Origin: Polymyxa betae
Taxonomy: Eukaryota; Endomyxa; Phytomyxea; Plasmodiophorida; Plasmodiophoridae
Length of the DNA: 36,608 bases
Direction: 5' to 3'
Assembly (NCBI GenBank): GCA_003693705.1
Contig: RBZT01000152.1
Coordinates: 1 to 36,608, forward strand
Under the pieces are notes generated by a model. It was given only the letters and a program-made list of their open reading frames with translations. It had not been told where the DNA came from and did no database searches. Made by a program: the position numbers and the translations under genes. Of this stretch, positions 1 to 12,650 are shown piece after piece. Within the stretch, counting starts at the first letter, position 1. Every line of letters begins with the position of its first letter.

Positions 1-72
1 TGCGCGGTGCACTTGCTCTTACAGGTCGCATTTTTATTTTTGAAGATAAAAATAAACAGTTTTCCTTAAAAG

Positions 73-89
73 TGCGCGCAGTTTTATTT
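73..89 (+). promoter_or_regulatory. Candidate promoter motif TGCGCGCAGTTTTATTT upstream of condensin gene
   Basis: The 17-base word begins 130 bases before the NCAPD2 start codon. Nearly the same word lies at 11786-11802, 132 bases upstream of the start of the minus-strand SET gene but in the opposite orientation, and a shorter version lies at 30092-30106. A related GCATTTTTATTTTTG word sits at 28-42. One-off matches of this length are expected by chance in 36 kb, so only the repeated position near gene starts supports a regulatory role. Confidence 0.25.
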
Positions 90-202
90 GGGAGGGGCCA
101 CTAAACTTGAGGGTTCTCTGAATATTTTTTCCGTAATTTTGGCGTTTAGGCGCGGGATTTTGTGCTCGCGATTCCAGCTCTAAAGGTGAGCGCCATTCGA
201 CA

Positions 203-3200
203 ATGGCGCCGTCGTTCGACAGGGAATTCGTGGCGCCACTCCATGTCGAAGACCTCGCCCTCGACTTCGAGAATCGGTATTCAGTCCAGACACGAGCCGG
301 CCCGGATCTGAACAGGGTCCGACATGTCATTGATGGTTCGTCGATTTGATGCCTTCCCTATCTCTCGTTTGGATATCGTGAAATAGGCTGATTTGTTATG
401 CTCGCTTACATGATGGTTTAGATGTTGCCTCTAATCTTGAAGACAACCCGCTGAATATTTACGAGAACTCGAACTTCGACCCGCTTTATTGGATCTCCAC
501 GTCAGTATCAATCATCAACAAACCTTTAGATATTTTTTATCGAAGTTTTCAGAATGATTTTCAAAGCATTTAGCCTCGAAACATTCTCAGTACCAATCTC
601 TCAGCATTTCAAAACGAGTTTCAAACATTCTTGAGCGATCTAGAAAGCGTTTCCATCCATTACTGTTTACAAAAGTCGTCGTTCTATGCTATCCTGCGAT
701 TTCGGGTTTGCTTATGAACATGTCATAGGCAATGTGGAATTTTGACCGAGCCCGATCGGAAGTCGTTTTTCAGCGCTCTCTGCAAATCGTTGCTTGCGCT
801 GACACAGTCGATCTCCTCAATCCTGATCGCATATGATAACGATCCATCGGGTGACGAACAGATCCACATCGGTCGCAATGCGCTAAAGATGCATTGCTTC
901 CTCATTGTCACTGGAGTAAGGCCCTCCTTTCAAATCTTAATTTAGGCCTTTTGCTTTTGTTGCTATCACGTTTTACTGCTGTTATCCAGAAAGTCATCAA
1001 AATGTTGCAGCTGTAAATTTTCCTCTGTCTTTGTTTCTATCAATTTTATTGAGTCTATTAGGGCATGTTATGATTGATTGTTGCTATTCATAAACATAGC
1101 GAACATTTTCAGCTGATTTGTTTTTGTCTTCTAACTGACGCTCTTCTCCTCTTTTTTCAAAGCTTCAAATCTTATCAGCGTTTCGATTTCTGACCTTCAG
1201 CTCAGGTCTCCCGAACATATCGTGACATGCAGTCCTCGAAAGAATCGACAGCGAAAACGTCGAAATCGAAGTCGAAGGTAGCAGGTTACCCGCCCTTGCC
1301 CATCTGCGCTGATCGTTGTACCGATTCAGTCGAGCGACTCCAACTCCTGGATGAAATGCAAAGAGCAGATCACAAGCGCCTTGATCGAAGTCCTGGAACA
1401 TCGTTCGTCCAAATCTCTCTGGACTAGCGGCGATCCTGAAGAAGGTTGTCATCATCTCAAAAGCATTTTCCGGCATCTTGCGTTTTGCAGCTTTATTTTC
1501 CCAGACAATGGGATTTTTATGATCTGACGAAACATCTTTCTTACGAATTTGAGTTCAAAATGGGGTTTACAATTTTTTTATTGTCTCTTACAGTTGAGTA
1601 TCTTTGAGTGACCGAATCCAATGCTGACGTGATTCGTTTCCTTGCAGAATTCGGGATGTTATTCTTTCAGATCGGTTTGCAGCTGATCGAAGATAAGGAC
1701 AATAGCAAAGTGGCATCACTTCGCAACTGCATTTTTACCTTGATCTCGCGAACGATCATGATTTTTAATTTGCAGCTTCAAGCAGTCGCCGCCCTGGTCG
1801 GCCTTCTTCATAATTCCGAGCATGCCGCCGTATGCGAATCAATCGCGTTGTTCTTTCTCTAAAGATATCTTTCTAGGAAATGGTGGCAGCATTGCTGCAA
1901 CATGACGCCTCGGAAGGATCCTCCAGCCCTCTGACTGCTGCTGTCCTGGTGGAAATCGGCCGCCTCAATCTTCAACAAGTTGCTCGCGATCAGCAAGTAC
2001 TTTCTCTAAGCAATCATTGAGGCTTTATTTTACCTGATTTCATTCATTAGAGCTGTAAATCGATGGCTGTCTTTATCGCGAAACTAGCTAACCTTCTCCC
2101 CGAGCTCGTCTTACAAGGTCTCAGTCATATTCTATCTTTAATCGGCTGTGACGCCTACAATGTTCGTAACGGGGTTGTAAAAGCGGTCGCCGAGCTGCTT
2201 CCTCATGTAGACGAGCCCGAGTTGAAGGCTGCCGTCATCGAGCTGCTAAAGCAGCGGTCTGTTGGACGGTTATCTGCCACGTCGTTATGTTTGACTCTCG
2301 CAATCAGGTTCGTTGATGTCTCGTCATACACTCGAAGTGCCACGATCGCTGTTTGGCGGTCGTTGTTCGAACAGGAGAAAGTTCCCATTGAAACCATCTC
2401 TGATGTTAGTTTGTTGTTTACCTTTGAAATATTGGATACTTCTCTTCTGTCTTTTTAGCCTGCAAAGGTTGCTTTCTCACAATCTTTTAAACAGATCGTC
2501 TTTCCTTTTGTCTAACTAAAATTTACTTTTTGTTTTCTGCTGTAAGTCTGATAGTTCGTGAACATTCTGCTTCGTTATGCTACTCTCGAGCTTTTTGCTC
2601 TATACGATTTCAGCTTGCTGATTAGCGTTTTAGATTGCCAAGCTATCCAGCGAACGCCTACTTGACAAATCGGCAACGGTTCGTAAGGCGGCCGCTCAGC
2701 TACTGACGGTCATGCTGCAGCATAACCCATTCGGGCCACATCTCAACAAAGACCAGTTCCAGCAACGTCTGGAAGTCTCCGACCAACAGCTCGCCGTTTT
2801 ACAGGAGACCGTTTCCAACGCCCAGGTACGTTTCCCTCGTTGCCTTCATAAAGAACTGGATGCTTTGTTTCCACAATGCTGGCAGAATTCTGATATTGAT
2901 AAACAGAACGAAGTTCGAATGGATGATGAAGAAGGCGAAGAAACCGCCTCCGATCCTGTTATTCAGGGTAATACCGTTTTTTTTGGAAGTTTACGCTGGT
3001 ATGAGATCCCGATCGTGGTGGTAATCAGAAACCAATCATATCAAAGGCGATTTTTTTGTAATGTTACCAATAGAATTTGAGTTGGCTCATCAGTGATGGT
3101 CTTTTCAGTTTTCCTGTTTTCCTAATCAAATGTCGCTCTCTTTTATTCTCTGTGCGGTTTTGATATTGATGGCGACCATAGAAGCCGTGATCGAGTTGGA

Positions 3201-6200
3201 GACGGCCTTGCGAGAGAATATGCAATTGAAGTCGGCGGTTGCTTTCGTTGAGCAGATTCAAGTACAATAGCACATCACATCTGAATGGCTATTATGATAC
3301 TGATTTATATTTAAAGGAAATTATCCCGACCATGATCTCGTTGCTTTCCACCAAGAATTTCTCAGATGCATTGGCTGCCGTCGATTTCATCGTCAGTTGT
3401 TACTTCTTTGGTCTGGAGGGATCCGATGCCGCTTTAAGGAAAATGCTCCCGCTGGGTAACTCAGTTTCTTTTTTTTCGTATTTGGGAAAGATATTCGTTT
3501 TGAAAGTTTTCTGCATCTTCAATTTGGTATCATCCGTCATCGATTGATAGCTCGATCTTTTGTTTTCATTTTCCATTTGGTCTTCTGATTCCAATAATTG
3601 CCTGCAGTATATTCGAAGCAATCTGAAGTGAAAGACGCCATTACCGACGTCTATGCTCGAGTCTACGTTGCTGATCGTTCTACTGCCGACGCCTGCCAGC
3701 TTCTCGTTCAACTCGCTTCCAGCATCAGTATTACCGAACTCACTTGTCTCGGTAACCATCGCCTCTTTCATATTGTTTCATCAGCATCACGAAACTTTTC
3801 TCATTTCTTCATTGTTTGAATCGTTTTCTTATCTCTTCCGATTGACTTCGCTTGCATCGTTTGAAACTTTTTTTTCCATCTTTTAACTTTGCTTCTTTAT
3901 CGCTTATCTGGCTTGTATTGCAGAGGTGATTATTTCGGAATTGACCCGCAAGAACGCTCTCACCACGATCCATATGCGGGCTTTGATTGAGGTTCTGTCG
4001 ACCTCCAGCAATGCCAATCATGTTCGTGCCAGCCTGGACCTGCTGGTCATGGCGGCCCTTGCCGACTCCCGCCTGCTGGCCAACAATCTCCAGGTCATCC
4101 TACAGAGAGGATTCGAATGGGCTCCAACCAATTCTGCTATCGTTCGTTCGGCCTGTATCGCCTTGCAACGTACTGGCCCGCTTCCTAGTGGTATGATGCA
4201 CCAGAATTTTGTTAGTTCTGTTACCAAATATTATCGAGTTTCGTTTCTCAAACATTTAAATAATTCTGAGCAATGAAATTTTGTTATATTTTCTGTTTAT
4301 CACTTTTTGCACTTTTTTATCATGTAGGTTTGTTTGCTATTTCAACAAAATCCAATTTTTGTAATCAGTTTTTAGTTGATAAACCATTGTCACATCTCCG
4401 TCAAGTCCTGCTTGGACAAGTTGGTGGCGGTCGTAACTGGTTCGGTTGCGCCGAGCAAGCTATGAACGCCACCTTCATGCTGCACCCGTCTCCGGAGACC
4501 TTCGTCAGCGCCATCATTCGAGCTGTTGCCGAGCGTGCGTTCGCATCTCCGAACGCCCTTCTGTTATCGCGTTTGTTCTTTCTCGTTGGGCACGCCGCCA
4601 TTCGTGCGCTGGTCTTGAACGAACAGCTCGAAGTTCAATGGAAGAAACAGCATAAGAAGGACGACAAACCCGAAGAAGAGGATGAAGTCGCAGCAATCGG
4701 CGGCGATGCTTGCGTGGAACACGAAATCGAACAGATCCGGGAACGTGCTCAGAATATGCTGGCTGATAGCAAAAGCTTGATTGGAGCTATAGCACCATGT
4801 ATCATTGTTGTTACGGGGAATCCTTCACAATATCCAGATGAGGTGCGACCATTCTTAAGCATTTTTTGCTTTCATAACCATCTGTGAATCTTTTCGTAAC
4901 AATTGCTCTTTGCTGCTCAATACTCGACTCTGTGTCATGAGCCTTTTATTTGAGTTGATCCGTTTATTGGTTGTTTGGTATTCAGTCGTCATGCAGGACC
5001 TTCAAATATCAGCTACGTTGGCCCTGTGTAAGATTATGTGCACATCTGCACAGTTTTGTCAGCAGCATCTCCAGCTTCTGTTCACCGTCCTGCAAAAAGC
5101 GCCAAGTCCCGGGATTCGGGCCAATCTCATAATGTCGGTCTCTTTACGATTTTGTCGGCCAGTTTCTTGGCGATTTGATTTGTTTTTAATGGTGTTTTAG
5201 TGCATTAGGTGATATGGCGTTCCGATTCCCGAATCTGATCGATCCATGGACGAGCCATATGTACGCGCCTCTTCGTGATCCGGTCCCTCGGGTTCGGAAG
5301 AACACACTCATGGTGCTATCACATCTGATCTTGAACGATATGATCAAAGTCAAGGGAGAGGTATTCAATTTTTGGCTTGATGTCGTTTCGATTCGCTTCT
5401 TACTAACAAACTTGCAGTTTTTGTATTATTTATTGTTGCATGCTGTCATTATACCTTACTGTTTAAACAGATTTCTGCCGTCACGCTGTGTCTGGATGAT
5501 GAAGATTTATCGATTCGAGATTTGGCGCATTTGTTCTTTTCCGAACTTTCGCGCAAAGTCAACAACCCGATATATAACGCTCTGCCAGATATCATCAGCC
5601 GCCTTTCCCAGGTGGAAAAACTCGAATCTGATGTGTTCCGGCGCATCGCCAAATACTTGATTGATTTTGTCGATAAAGAGCGACAGATTGAAAGCTTATT
5701 GGAGAAGTTCTGTCACCGATTCCCCGCTACACAAGGTCCGCTTCTGGATTTGGTTATTTTCTGTGCTTACCATCCACTATTACAGATATACAACATTCTC
5801 GAAACTACGCCTATTGTATCAGCTGCCTAAACATTAGTAATCCGAAGATGGTCACAAAACTGACCGGTTCTCTGAGCTTATTCCGCGACAAACTTCCTGA
5901 TGATGACGTATTTGCATCAATACGCTCCGTAATCACTAAGGTATTCTCTTGACCGTTTCGATCATCTCAAATGTAATAAATGTCTATAGGCCCGCAAAAC
6001 AACAGATGCTGAACTGAGAGAGCATTTCGATGCATTCGATACTCGCATTTCTCAGATCCATGCTCATGAAGAACCGGATGATCAGAGTCCTTCTCAGACC
6101 TTCAATCTGTCTCAGGGTGAATCACTAAGAGCAACATCACAGTCAACCACCAATCCGGGACGTAAACGTAAGTTCCCCGTGATTAATGGATTTGGGCAAG

Positions 6201-6429
6201 CTCCTCAAAATGTTCAACAGAGAAGAATGTGGCGAAACCCCGGAAAGCTCGTCGGACGAAACGTGTCCAGGAATCGGACGACGACGACGATGAGCCAGCA
6301 GATGAGCGTCAACCAGAGGGTAATGATAGCGATGACTTTGAAGCCATCAAGAAGTCTCCAGCACGTACCGCTCGGCAGTCTACGCGTCGTACCAAGAAGA
6401 TTATCGATTCCGATGATGAAAGCGATTAA
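203..6429 (+). CDS. NCAPD2: Condensin complex subunit 1 (NCAPD2/Cnd1/Ycs4 family), multi-exon
   Basis: This is the HEAT-repeat subunit of condensin I, which compacts mitotic chromosomes together with SMC2/SMC4. The start ATG at 203 gives MAPSFDREF, close to the vertebrate N-terminus. Exons 203-335, 417-502 (approx.), 729-915, 1233-1277, 1330-1444, 1877-1996 and later blocks join in phase. Diagnostic matches are NALKMHC near 880, LDKSATVRKAAAQLL near 2665, a HEAT block at 3930-4190, and the conserved Cnd1 C-terminal core at 5214-5740 (RFPNLIDPW, RDPVPRVRK, LILNDMIKVKGE, NPIYNALPDIISRLS). The tail is basic then acidic (KPRKARRTKR followed by DDDDD) and probably nuclear-localising. About 15-20 short introns are present. 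The exon structure around 1445-1690 could not be resolved cleanly. The family assignment is secure; individual exon edges are not. Confidence 0.93.
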
Positions 6430-6680
6430 CTAATATAAATAAGATTGTTCTGGCTATCTAATCTGCTGATACCCTTTCGCAATGGTACTGCGTTTTATCA
6501 TTTCGCTTGCTTCAACACATCTAATCAGGTGTGTCGAGATACATCCTACCGGTAGTCCAAATTGAGTTACGGGTTGGATAGTTGCTTATTTACGAAATTT
6601 ATATAAGTTGAATACAACATTTGATCAAAGTATTAACGCAGGGTATGCTGTTGATGCAATTAGAGATAATATTCAGGCTA

Positions 6681-9600
6681 CTATTTGTTCTCAGGGACAG
6701 CCTTTACAGCTAATTTCTTCGAAGTGTTTCGCAACGGCCTTGCACCAAGAAATTTCGAACAATTTTTCGCTCCGCAACGGCAAGGAACGCTCTCCGAATT
6801 GACCGCTTTCGAGAACAGCTCGAAGTTATAATCATAAGTGAGCTCAACCCCTGCTGGTATATCATACATGGCGAATATGCCTGCTCTTAACTGAAATTGC
6901 GAGCCTCAGAACAAGCCAGATTACAAAAAGGCGAGTTACCTCTCCTTTGGCGACTTCCCAGATTTCTGTGCGGCAGTTCGGGCTGCAGCTATGATTCAGG
7001 AAGCGAGCGCTATTACCAGTCTTCCTGGCATCAATAACGATTTGTCGACTCAGCTGCATCATGTAATAATTGTCTTGCGGACGTTTCTTCTCGGTATTCT
7101 CCTGAATGCGTTGACGGAACGTCAATTCATCGAGAACCTCCCCGACGTATTCGATAACGAGATCGCCAGCCTTGATCGGCACTTGAGACATCATGCCACA
7201 GCCACGATCTTGGGTGAAGATCAATCTCATCGGCTGCCATTCCCGCTTCTGTATTCGCTGGTTCTGGCATTGATCGCCACAAGGGCAGAATCTTGCATCA
7301 CATTCGATCTGCAAGGAACGGTTGACGCAAGAATCGTCGGCACAGTTCGTTCCAGGAATACAAGAGCATATATGGGCAGCTTCGCGAGAGTTTTGCAATG
7401 GTCTTGGCATGATATAGCAATTACGGCTTCGTCGCTTGTAAGGCTCCATAACGAAACCAGGAGGAGGTTCGGTCGAGAATGCTGGGATGTACTCGAGATC
7501 GTCCGAATACAAAGGTTGGCTCTCCAATTGAAGATTTTCGTCGTTTACAGCCGACTCCAGGGCAGGAGGCTGCTTCCCTTGTGTTTTTTTCTTGCCAGGT
7601 CGCCTAAAGTGAATCAAAAATTGAGGCTACGAACAGCAAACGCTAAAACTGAAATAATTTGCAAAGCTGGAAACTAGTTATGCTAAGCAGCAAACATAAA
7701 AATGAGCACGCAGCATTGTCATACTAAATCAGAATCAAGCAAAAAGACTCACTCTTTGCCAATCGAAAGTTTCTTCGCTTTAGCAGTCAGTTGGTACGAA
7801 AACGCACTACGACTGGGAATGCTCTTCGAAAAAGACTTTCTCTTCGGCTTCTTGCGAGGGGACGCCGTATCAGATGAAGACAAAACTTGTGGATGAATGA
7901 TGACATCATTTTCATCATCGGCACAGGTTCCATTGATCCATTCCGGCGGCAGGGCGAATGGCAGCTCTGTCAAAACGCCATCCCCAACCCAGAGCGGGAT
8001 GATAAGAAGCGGGCGCCATCTAATGGATTTTGGAAGTGCCTCGTGCCGTTCACAAACGAACTTGTTGCATTTCGATGGACCAAGGTCAAGTCGAACAGCA
8101 GTTTTCGGAATGCAGGAAACATGGTAGCGCCTGAGAGAGAGCAATCAGTTGTCCATGTAAAATCCATAATCAAAATAACAAGCAAGAGTTTAGAAAAAAG
8201 TATTCCTATCAGAATGGAAAAGCACATACGTAGTGCAGCGCACACAGCTGTATTTGTCAATGGCGCTATGAAACGTTCGGGATTCGCCTTCGACATTCAG
8301 CAATGCACATTTCCTGCATTCATGGGTAGGGCAAGGACGATCATCCCATTTCCAACAAGCTCGATGATATTGTTTTGGGCATTGTCTCGCTGGACAACGG
8401 ACACTGTCCTCCTCAGCAACTGGCTTTTGGCATTCCAGGCAGAGTGGCTGAAAAGTGAGCTCAGCGTTGCTTAATCATAGATGCAAGAAAACCCGCAAAC
8501 AGAGTTTAGGATACATATAGGGTATAAGCTCAAAAGAGAAACCCAGAGATTTGCAGCAAAGATTTAGGAGATTCGTTGAAAATTTTACCTGATTAAGTAC
8601 GCAGGCATCGCAGCGAAAGTTGTCAGGTTCAACAATGTCTGTGCCGATGTCGTGAAGACACGCCAAATGGAAAGATCGTTTGCATGATGAATTCTGGCAC
8701 GCTACAGCACCGGGCATGTCGAGGTGTTGATCATATTTCTCACCAATGGGCCGTTCGCACAGGACACACCACGTCTAACAAGATGGCTAGAGCGGTCGAA
8801 ACGTATATTTCATGTCACAAAAAAATGGAGAAATTTCTTAAAAAGAGTGACATACCGGAATGCTTTTCTTCGGTTTCGTTACCCGTAAACCGATGCTTGG
8901 AATGATGGAGCTTCGCCGCCGCGTCGGATAACCGGCCATGTCCACTTCGTCAGCATCGTCGATTTGATCATCTAAGCAGGACATAAGACGTGACAGATGA
9001 AAAGTTTAACATCCAGAGACCCGCATCAATAGGAGTGGACTCCGCCATAGGTTGCTCTGGTACGAACTGTGTGACAGAGCTGCGCCGCCGTTTCGGCTGC
9101 TTGGTGCTCTCCGTTTCGTCATTCATTGGCTCATCTAGACAAGTTATAACGAAAAAATGAGCTCAAAAATTCGATATCGAGATACCATCATCTAGAGGAG
9201 TGGGCTCAGATACAATCTCGTCGGGTATAAACCGTTGGACTGAGCTGCGTCTCCGCTTGGGGTACCTCGCGCTCTCCATTCCGTCAGCGCCAACACTTGA
9301 CTTATCTAGACGAGTTATACGAAATGATGAGCTGAAAGATGCAACAGCTACCTTCATTCGAGGGAATGGGCTTCGTCATAGTTCGCACTTTGGAGACTTT
9401 TGATCCAGCTGCTACTTTCTTGATACTGCGATTCTCGGTTTCTGTAATTCATGAATAAAGATACTGTAGAGATGAAGAAAGAATATAAAGCAACAAAAAA
9501 TCTGTTAGTTTCCCTAACAGCTGTATAGAAAGAAACAGAAAAAAGAAGTAACGATTTTAGCAAACAAGGAGCAACACGCTGAGCGACCGCCGATACCGGA

Positions 9601-11654
9601 ATATTGACGACGCTTAATGGGCTCTTGACGGTGAACAGTCCTGATATGACGCGCACGATGACTACGCTTGACAAAATGCTTTCCACACAAACAGCAACCA
9701 AACGGTTTCTCACCGGTATGCATCATTAAATGACCTGTAAGCGTGGATTTTTGTGCAAAAGACTTTCCACATAGTTCACAGGAAAATGGCCTCTCGCCTA
9801 TATAAAAGTCATTTGGGCAGCGGAGATGATTGCCAGATAATACCTGTGTGAACGATGGCATGACGATTTTTAGTGCTACGTTGGGTGAATGTTTTCTCAC
9901 AGATTTCGCACTGAAATGGTTTCTCCAATGTATGAACTCTTAAATGGACTTTCAGATGACTAATGGTCCTAAATCTTTTTTCACAGAACTGCTCAATCGT
10001 CAAGAACCAGAGGACTCTGAAGACAAGCGACTTGCCTGGCAACGCTTACGCGTTTTACCAGAAGATTCGACATGGTTAGGCTCATTGGACAAATTTACGT
10101 CAGCGTTGCTATTGCTTTCTGTGTCATCTAAGAACAGAATATGGAATAAGGACAAGAATCACGCTAGAAAAAAAACGACAATTCATTTTCGAAGGGTGCG
10201 TACAGTAATCCATATCAGAAAAATAACGGTAGAAACAATAGGAGCCCCCAGAGCTCGGTTGAGAAAAAGAACCAATAATGGAGCCAAATAATAAATACCT
10301 TTACTACCCTGCGATTCATCCATCATCTTGTCATTTGCATCAGATTGTTTGCCAGAATTCTCGTACTCAGTTTCTACTGATTCGCTATTCTCACGTTCAT
10401 CGCAGGATAACTGTTCGTCGCCGACTCCTGTATGCGGACCTGTAAACACCAAAAATATATTCTAGATCAGACGAGTGACTCTACAAGCTCAAAAGCACGG
10501 TACATGAATGGACTGGGCATTGTACTTCTAATTCGCCTTGATCATTGAGCAGTTGTTCAGAATCTTCTCCGCTTTGAGAGAGTTTTGCAGAGTCTACATT
10601 GCAAGGAGTTTCATTGCCGAGATTGGCATCTTCGTTAGAAGCCGACAGGGCCAACGAAATCTTGGCATTGTTATCTGAAAGAAAACAATGAATAAACATT
10701 GATTGGATAGAACAAGAAAACGATCGAACAACGCGAAGATCGCTCATTACAAGCTTTAGAAGTTTTCTAAATGCCTAAAACATCGATACAGGAATGGGCC
10801 GGTTGAATTTTGGCTACTTCGTTTAGGTCAATCGGCTTTTGTTCACAATCTTCTCCGCATTGTAAAGGCTTGTCGTCGTCAGGCTTGCAGACAGGCTCCT
10901 TGCCGAGATCTTCCACGCTGTCAGCAAACGGCGCCAGCGAAATCTCACCATTTTGGGATCCCGGAAAACCGTCTGAAGGGAAACAGTAAGCTAACGGCCA
11001 TATTCCATCATAACTGGAAAATAATGACGAGTATGCTAGTCATCAGTGTAGAATGACCAATAAGAAATCGTTCCAGATTGAACCTTTAGCAATTGGAGAG
11101 CATTCTGTCGCGATTTCAGGAAGAACATTTGAGATACCCTCCTCCCGTTTGACTTCGCGTGAAAGAGCATCCTCCTCTGCGACTATGGGTGAGATACCAT
11201 TGTCCTGCATGAATACCGGTGATATAGAATTCTCCTGTTTAACAACGGGCTCATCCTGGCCAGCAGATTGTTTGGTGGAGATAACCTCCTCCTCCCGTTT
11301 GATTTTGGGTGAAAGAGCATCCTCTTCTTTGACTATGGGTGAGATACCATCCTCCTGCTTGACTACTGGTGATATAAAATTCTCCTGTTTAACAACGGGC
11401 TCATCCTGGCCAGCAAATGCTTCGGTGGACTCTTTTTTGACAAACGAGTTGCTTTCTGATAGGTCGCCAGTCTGTGGTAATGAAGTTTGACAGGAATCTG
11501 TAGCGATCTCGGCTGGACGACCGGCATCCTCTCCCATCATTATTTCCCCCGTGCAGCCGACCAACGGCTCGGTCTTGCTCGGACACGCCCACTCTCCCTC
11601 CTTGCAGGCCAGCTGCGCCACAGGCGCAGCAGCTTCGTCCGAAATAGCAACCAT
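6681..11654 (-). CDS. C2H2 zinc finger - PHD - AWS - SET - post-SET protein, probable histone lysine methyltransferase (NSD/ASH1/SET2-like catalytic core)
   Basis: A 16-exon model keeps phase throughout and gives 1196 aa: 11654-11084, 10972-10790, 10674-10504, 10439-10308, 10127-10036, 9988-9844, 9797-9597, 9441-9352, 9305-9186, 9134-9021, 8971-8856, 8774-8589, 8447-8230, 8130-7753, 7603-6940, 6890-6681. In order it holds an acidic N-terminus with many psi-K-x-E motifs; C2H2 fingers near 380-490 ([32 protein letters not shown] with a TGEKPF linker); three related RRRSS exons (about 530-645); a PHD finger ([14 protein letters not shown]) near 645-707; a PHD/C5HCH-like block ([14 protein letters not shown], then CVRC) near 707-850; an AWS Cys cluster near 985-1025; SET; and post-SET. 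SET motifs [19 protein letters not shown] and LTYDYNFE and the post-[11 protein letters not shown] are intact, so it should be active, most likely on H3K36 by family. Joining C2H2 fingers to this core is unusual. Confidence 0.9.
9989..10035 (-). other. 47-nt GC-AG intron inside a zinc-finger codon cluster
   Basis: On the minus strand the intron reads GCAAGT at the donor and GAGCAG at the acceptor. Removing it joins TGCCAG to TTCTGTGAA and restores the C-x2-C pair (CQFC) of the first C2H2 finger of the SET gene. No GT donor in phase was seen nearby. A GCAAGT donor is the usual form of the rare GC-AG class. Confidence 0.75.
11138..11437 (-). repeat. Two 150-bp tandem copies inside exon 1 of the SET gene, encoding SUMO-consensus-like motifs
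   Basis: The word CCTCCCGTTT recurs at 11141 and 11291, giving a period of 150 bp (50 residues) and preserving the reading frame. Each copy is itself built of roughly 10-residue units of the form [20 protein letters not shown] and IKREE. Nearly every unit contains psi-K-x-E, the SUMO acceptor consensus. The copies have diverged by substitutions but hardly by indels. Confidence 0.85.
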
Positions 11655-11785
11655 GGCTTCGCAGGCCCGCAAACGAAGCGAGACGAGATGGCGGCCAAGG
11701 AATCGACGCCAAAATCAAAAGGCGGAAAGAATGGGCGCGAACATATGGCTCAAAACCTTTGGCTTTGACACAGAGGTGTCACAAA

Positions 11786-11802
11786 TGCGCGCAGTTTTGT
11801 TT
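11786..11802 (+). promoter_or_regulatory. Candidate promoter motif TGCGCGCAGTTTTGTTT upstream of SET gene
   Basis: It lies 132 bases upstream of the minus-strand start codon at 11654 and differs at one base from the word at 73-89. The strand relative to the gene is opposite to that at NCAPD2. It may be a core-promoter or transcription-factor site, or chance. Confidence 0.25.
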
Positions 11803-12243
11803 CTGAACAATTTGTATATGTATTTTTGCGTCAAAATAACAAAAATTTACGTAGTTTTTATTACTGTACGCCGTACGGCAGAATCGGAATGAATTCCTCG
11901 ATTTCGCTATTCCAGGAACGGCTCTTGAAATGCAGTATAGGACTCTTGCTATCACCTTGGTAGAGTAGACAACACTGTATCTGTATGCGATCGGAATCAA
12001 TATTTTTGGGGGCAATCCAGCTCTCCATCTTTAACAATCAGTCGTCTTTGATTTACCTATCTGCTACTATGAGATATCTGGGTTATGTCAAGATTGCAAT
12101 CAACAGCCACAGCCCACAGTCAAGAATGTGATTGATTTCACTCGTTGTCAGACTGGTTGAAGTGCGTGTGATTGATGGACTGCGCCTATGAGCGTGGTCC
12201 AAGCCAGGTTAACGGCTTTTAGGGCTGCGCAATTGGCTAGTTG
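11803..12243. other. Intergenic stretch, no gene seen
   Basis: There is AT-rich sequence to about 12010, then mixed sequence with short repeated words (GTGATTGAT at 12128 and 12171; GGCTAGTTGGCTAG near 12235). No ORF with coding character and no tRNA-like fold were noticed. It is the edge of the transposon-rich block. Confidence 0.5.
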
Positions 12244-12650
12244 GCTAGAAGCTACATGCAATAGCCATCGCTGAAAACTGTCCTGACGCTGATGTCGTCA
12301 GTGATCAATGCGACGACAAGCGCTCCGTATTAGAGCCCACCAGAAAATTTCCGTGACATCCAAACGGGCCCTTAGAGATAAATGTGCAATGTATTGACGC
12401 AAACATTGATCAGATTAAATACAAGTACCAGAGTCTTCAAGCACAGTTTTGTTAGCAGCGCCAAGACATTACAAAGACCGGAAACGTCCCAGCAGAATCA
12501 AAACCTGTTCGCTGGGACGCCTTGGTTAATTACTTTGGCGGAAATCAGGCGGCTGCTCATTATCATTTTAGCACGAGCGTAGCAACTGTGAAAGATGATG
12601 GTGCGCATGTCCATTCAGTCGTGTCTGCCGCCTGTGATTGATATAGTATG
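12244..12650 (+). pseudogene. Remnant of a Myb/SANT-like (trihelix-type) protein, possibly transposon-associated
   Basis: Read through stop codons, the plus strand gives a segment with IDANIDQIKYKYQSLQAQF followed by WDALVNYFGGN. That resembles the helix-basic-helix and W...F pattern of Myb/SANT-like domains that accompany some transposons or occur as expanded protist families. At least two in-frame stops (near 12345 and 12455) break it and no intact start exists. The domain assignment rests on pattern only. Confidence 0.35.

Noticed and set aside
6991-7677. Plus-strand ORF of 228 aa opposite the SET exon
   Set aside because: Shadow of the AWS-SET exon 7603-6940, which contains intact catalytic motifs on the minus strand.
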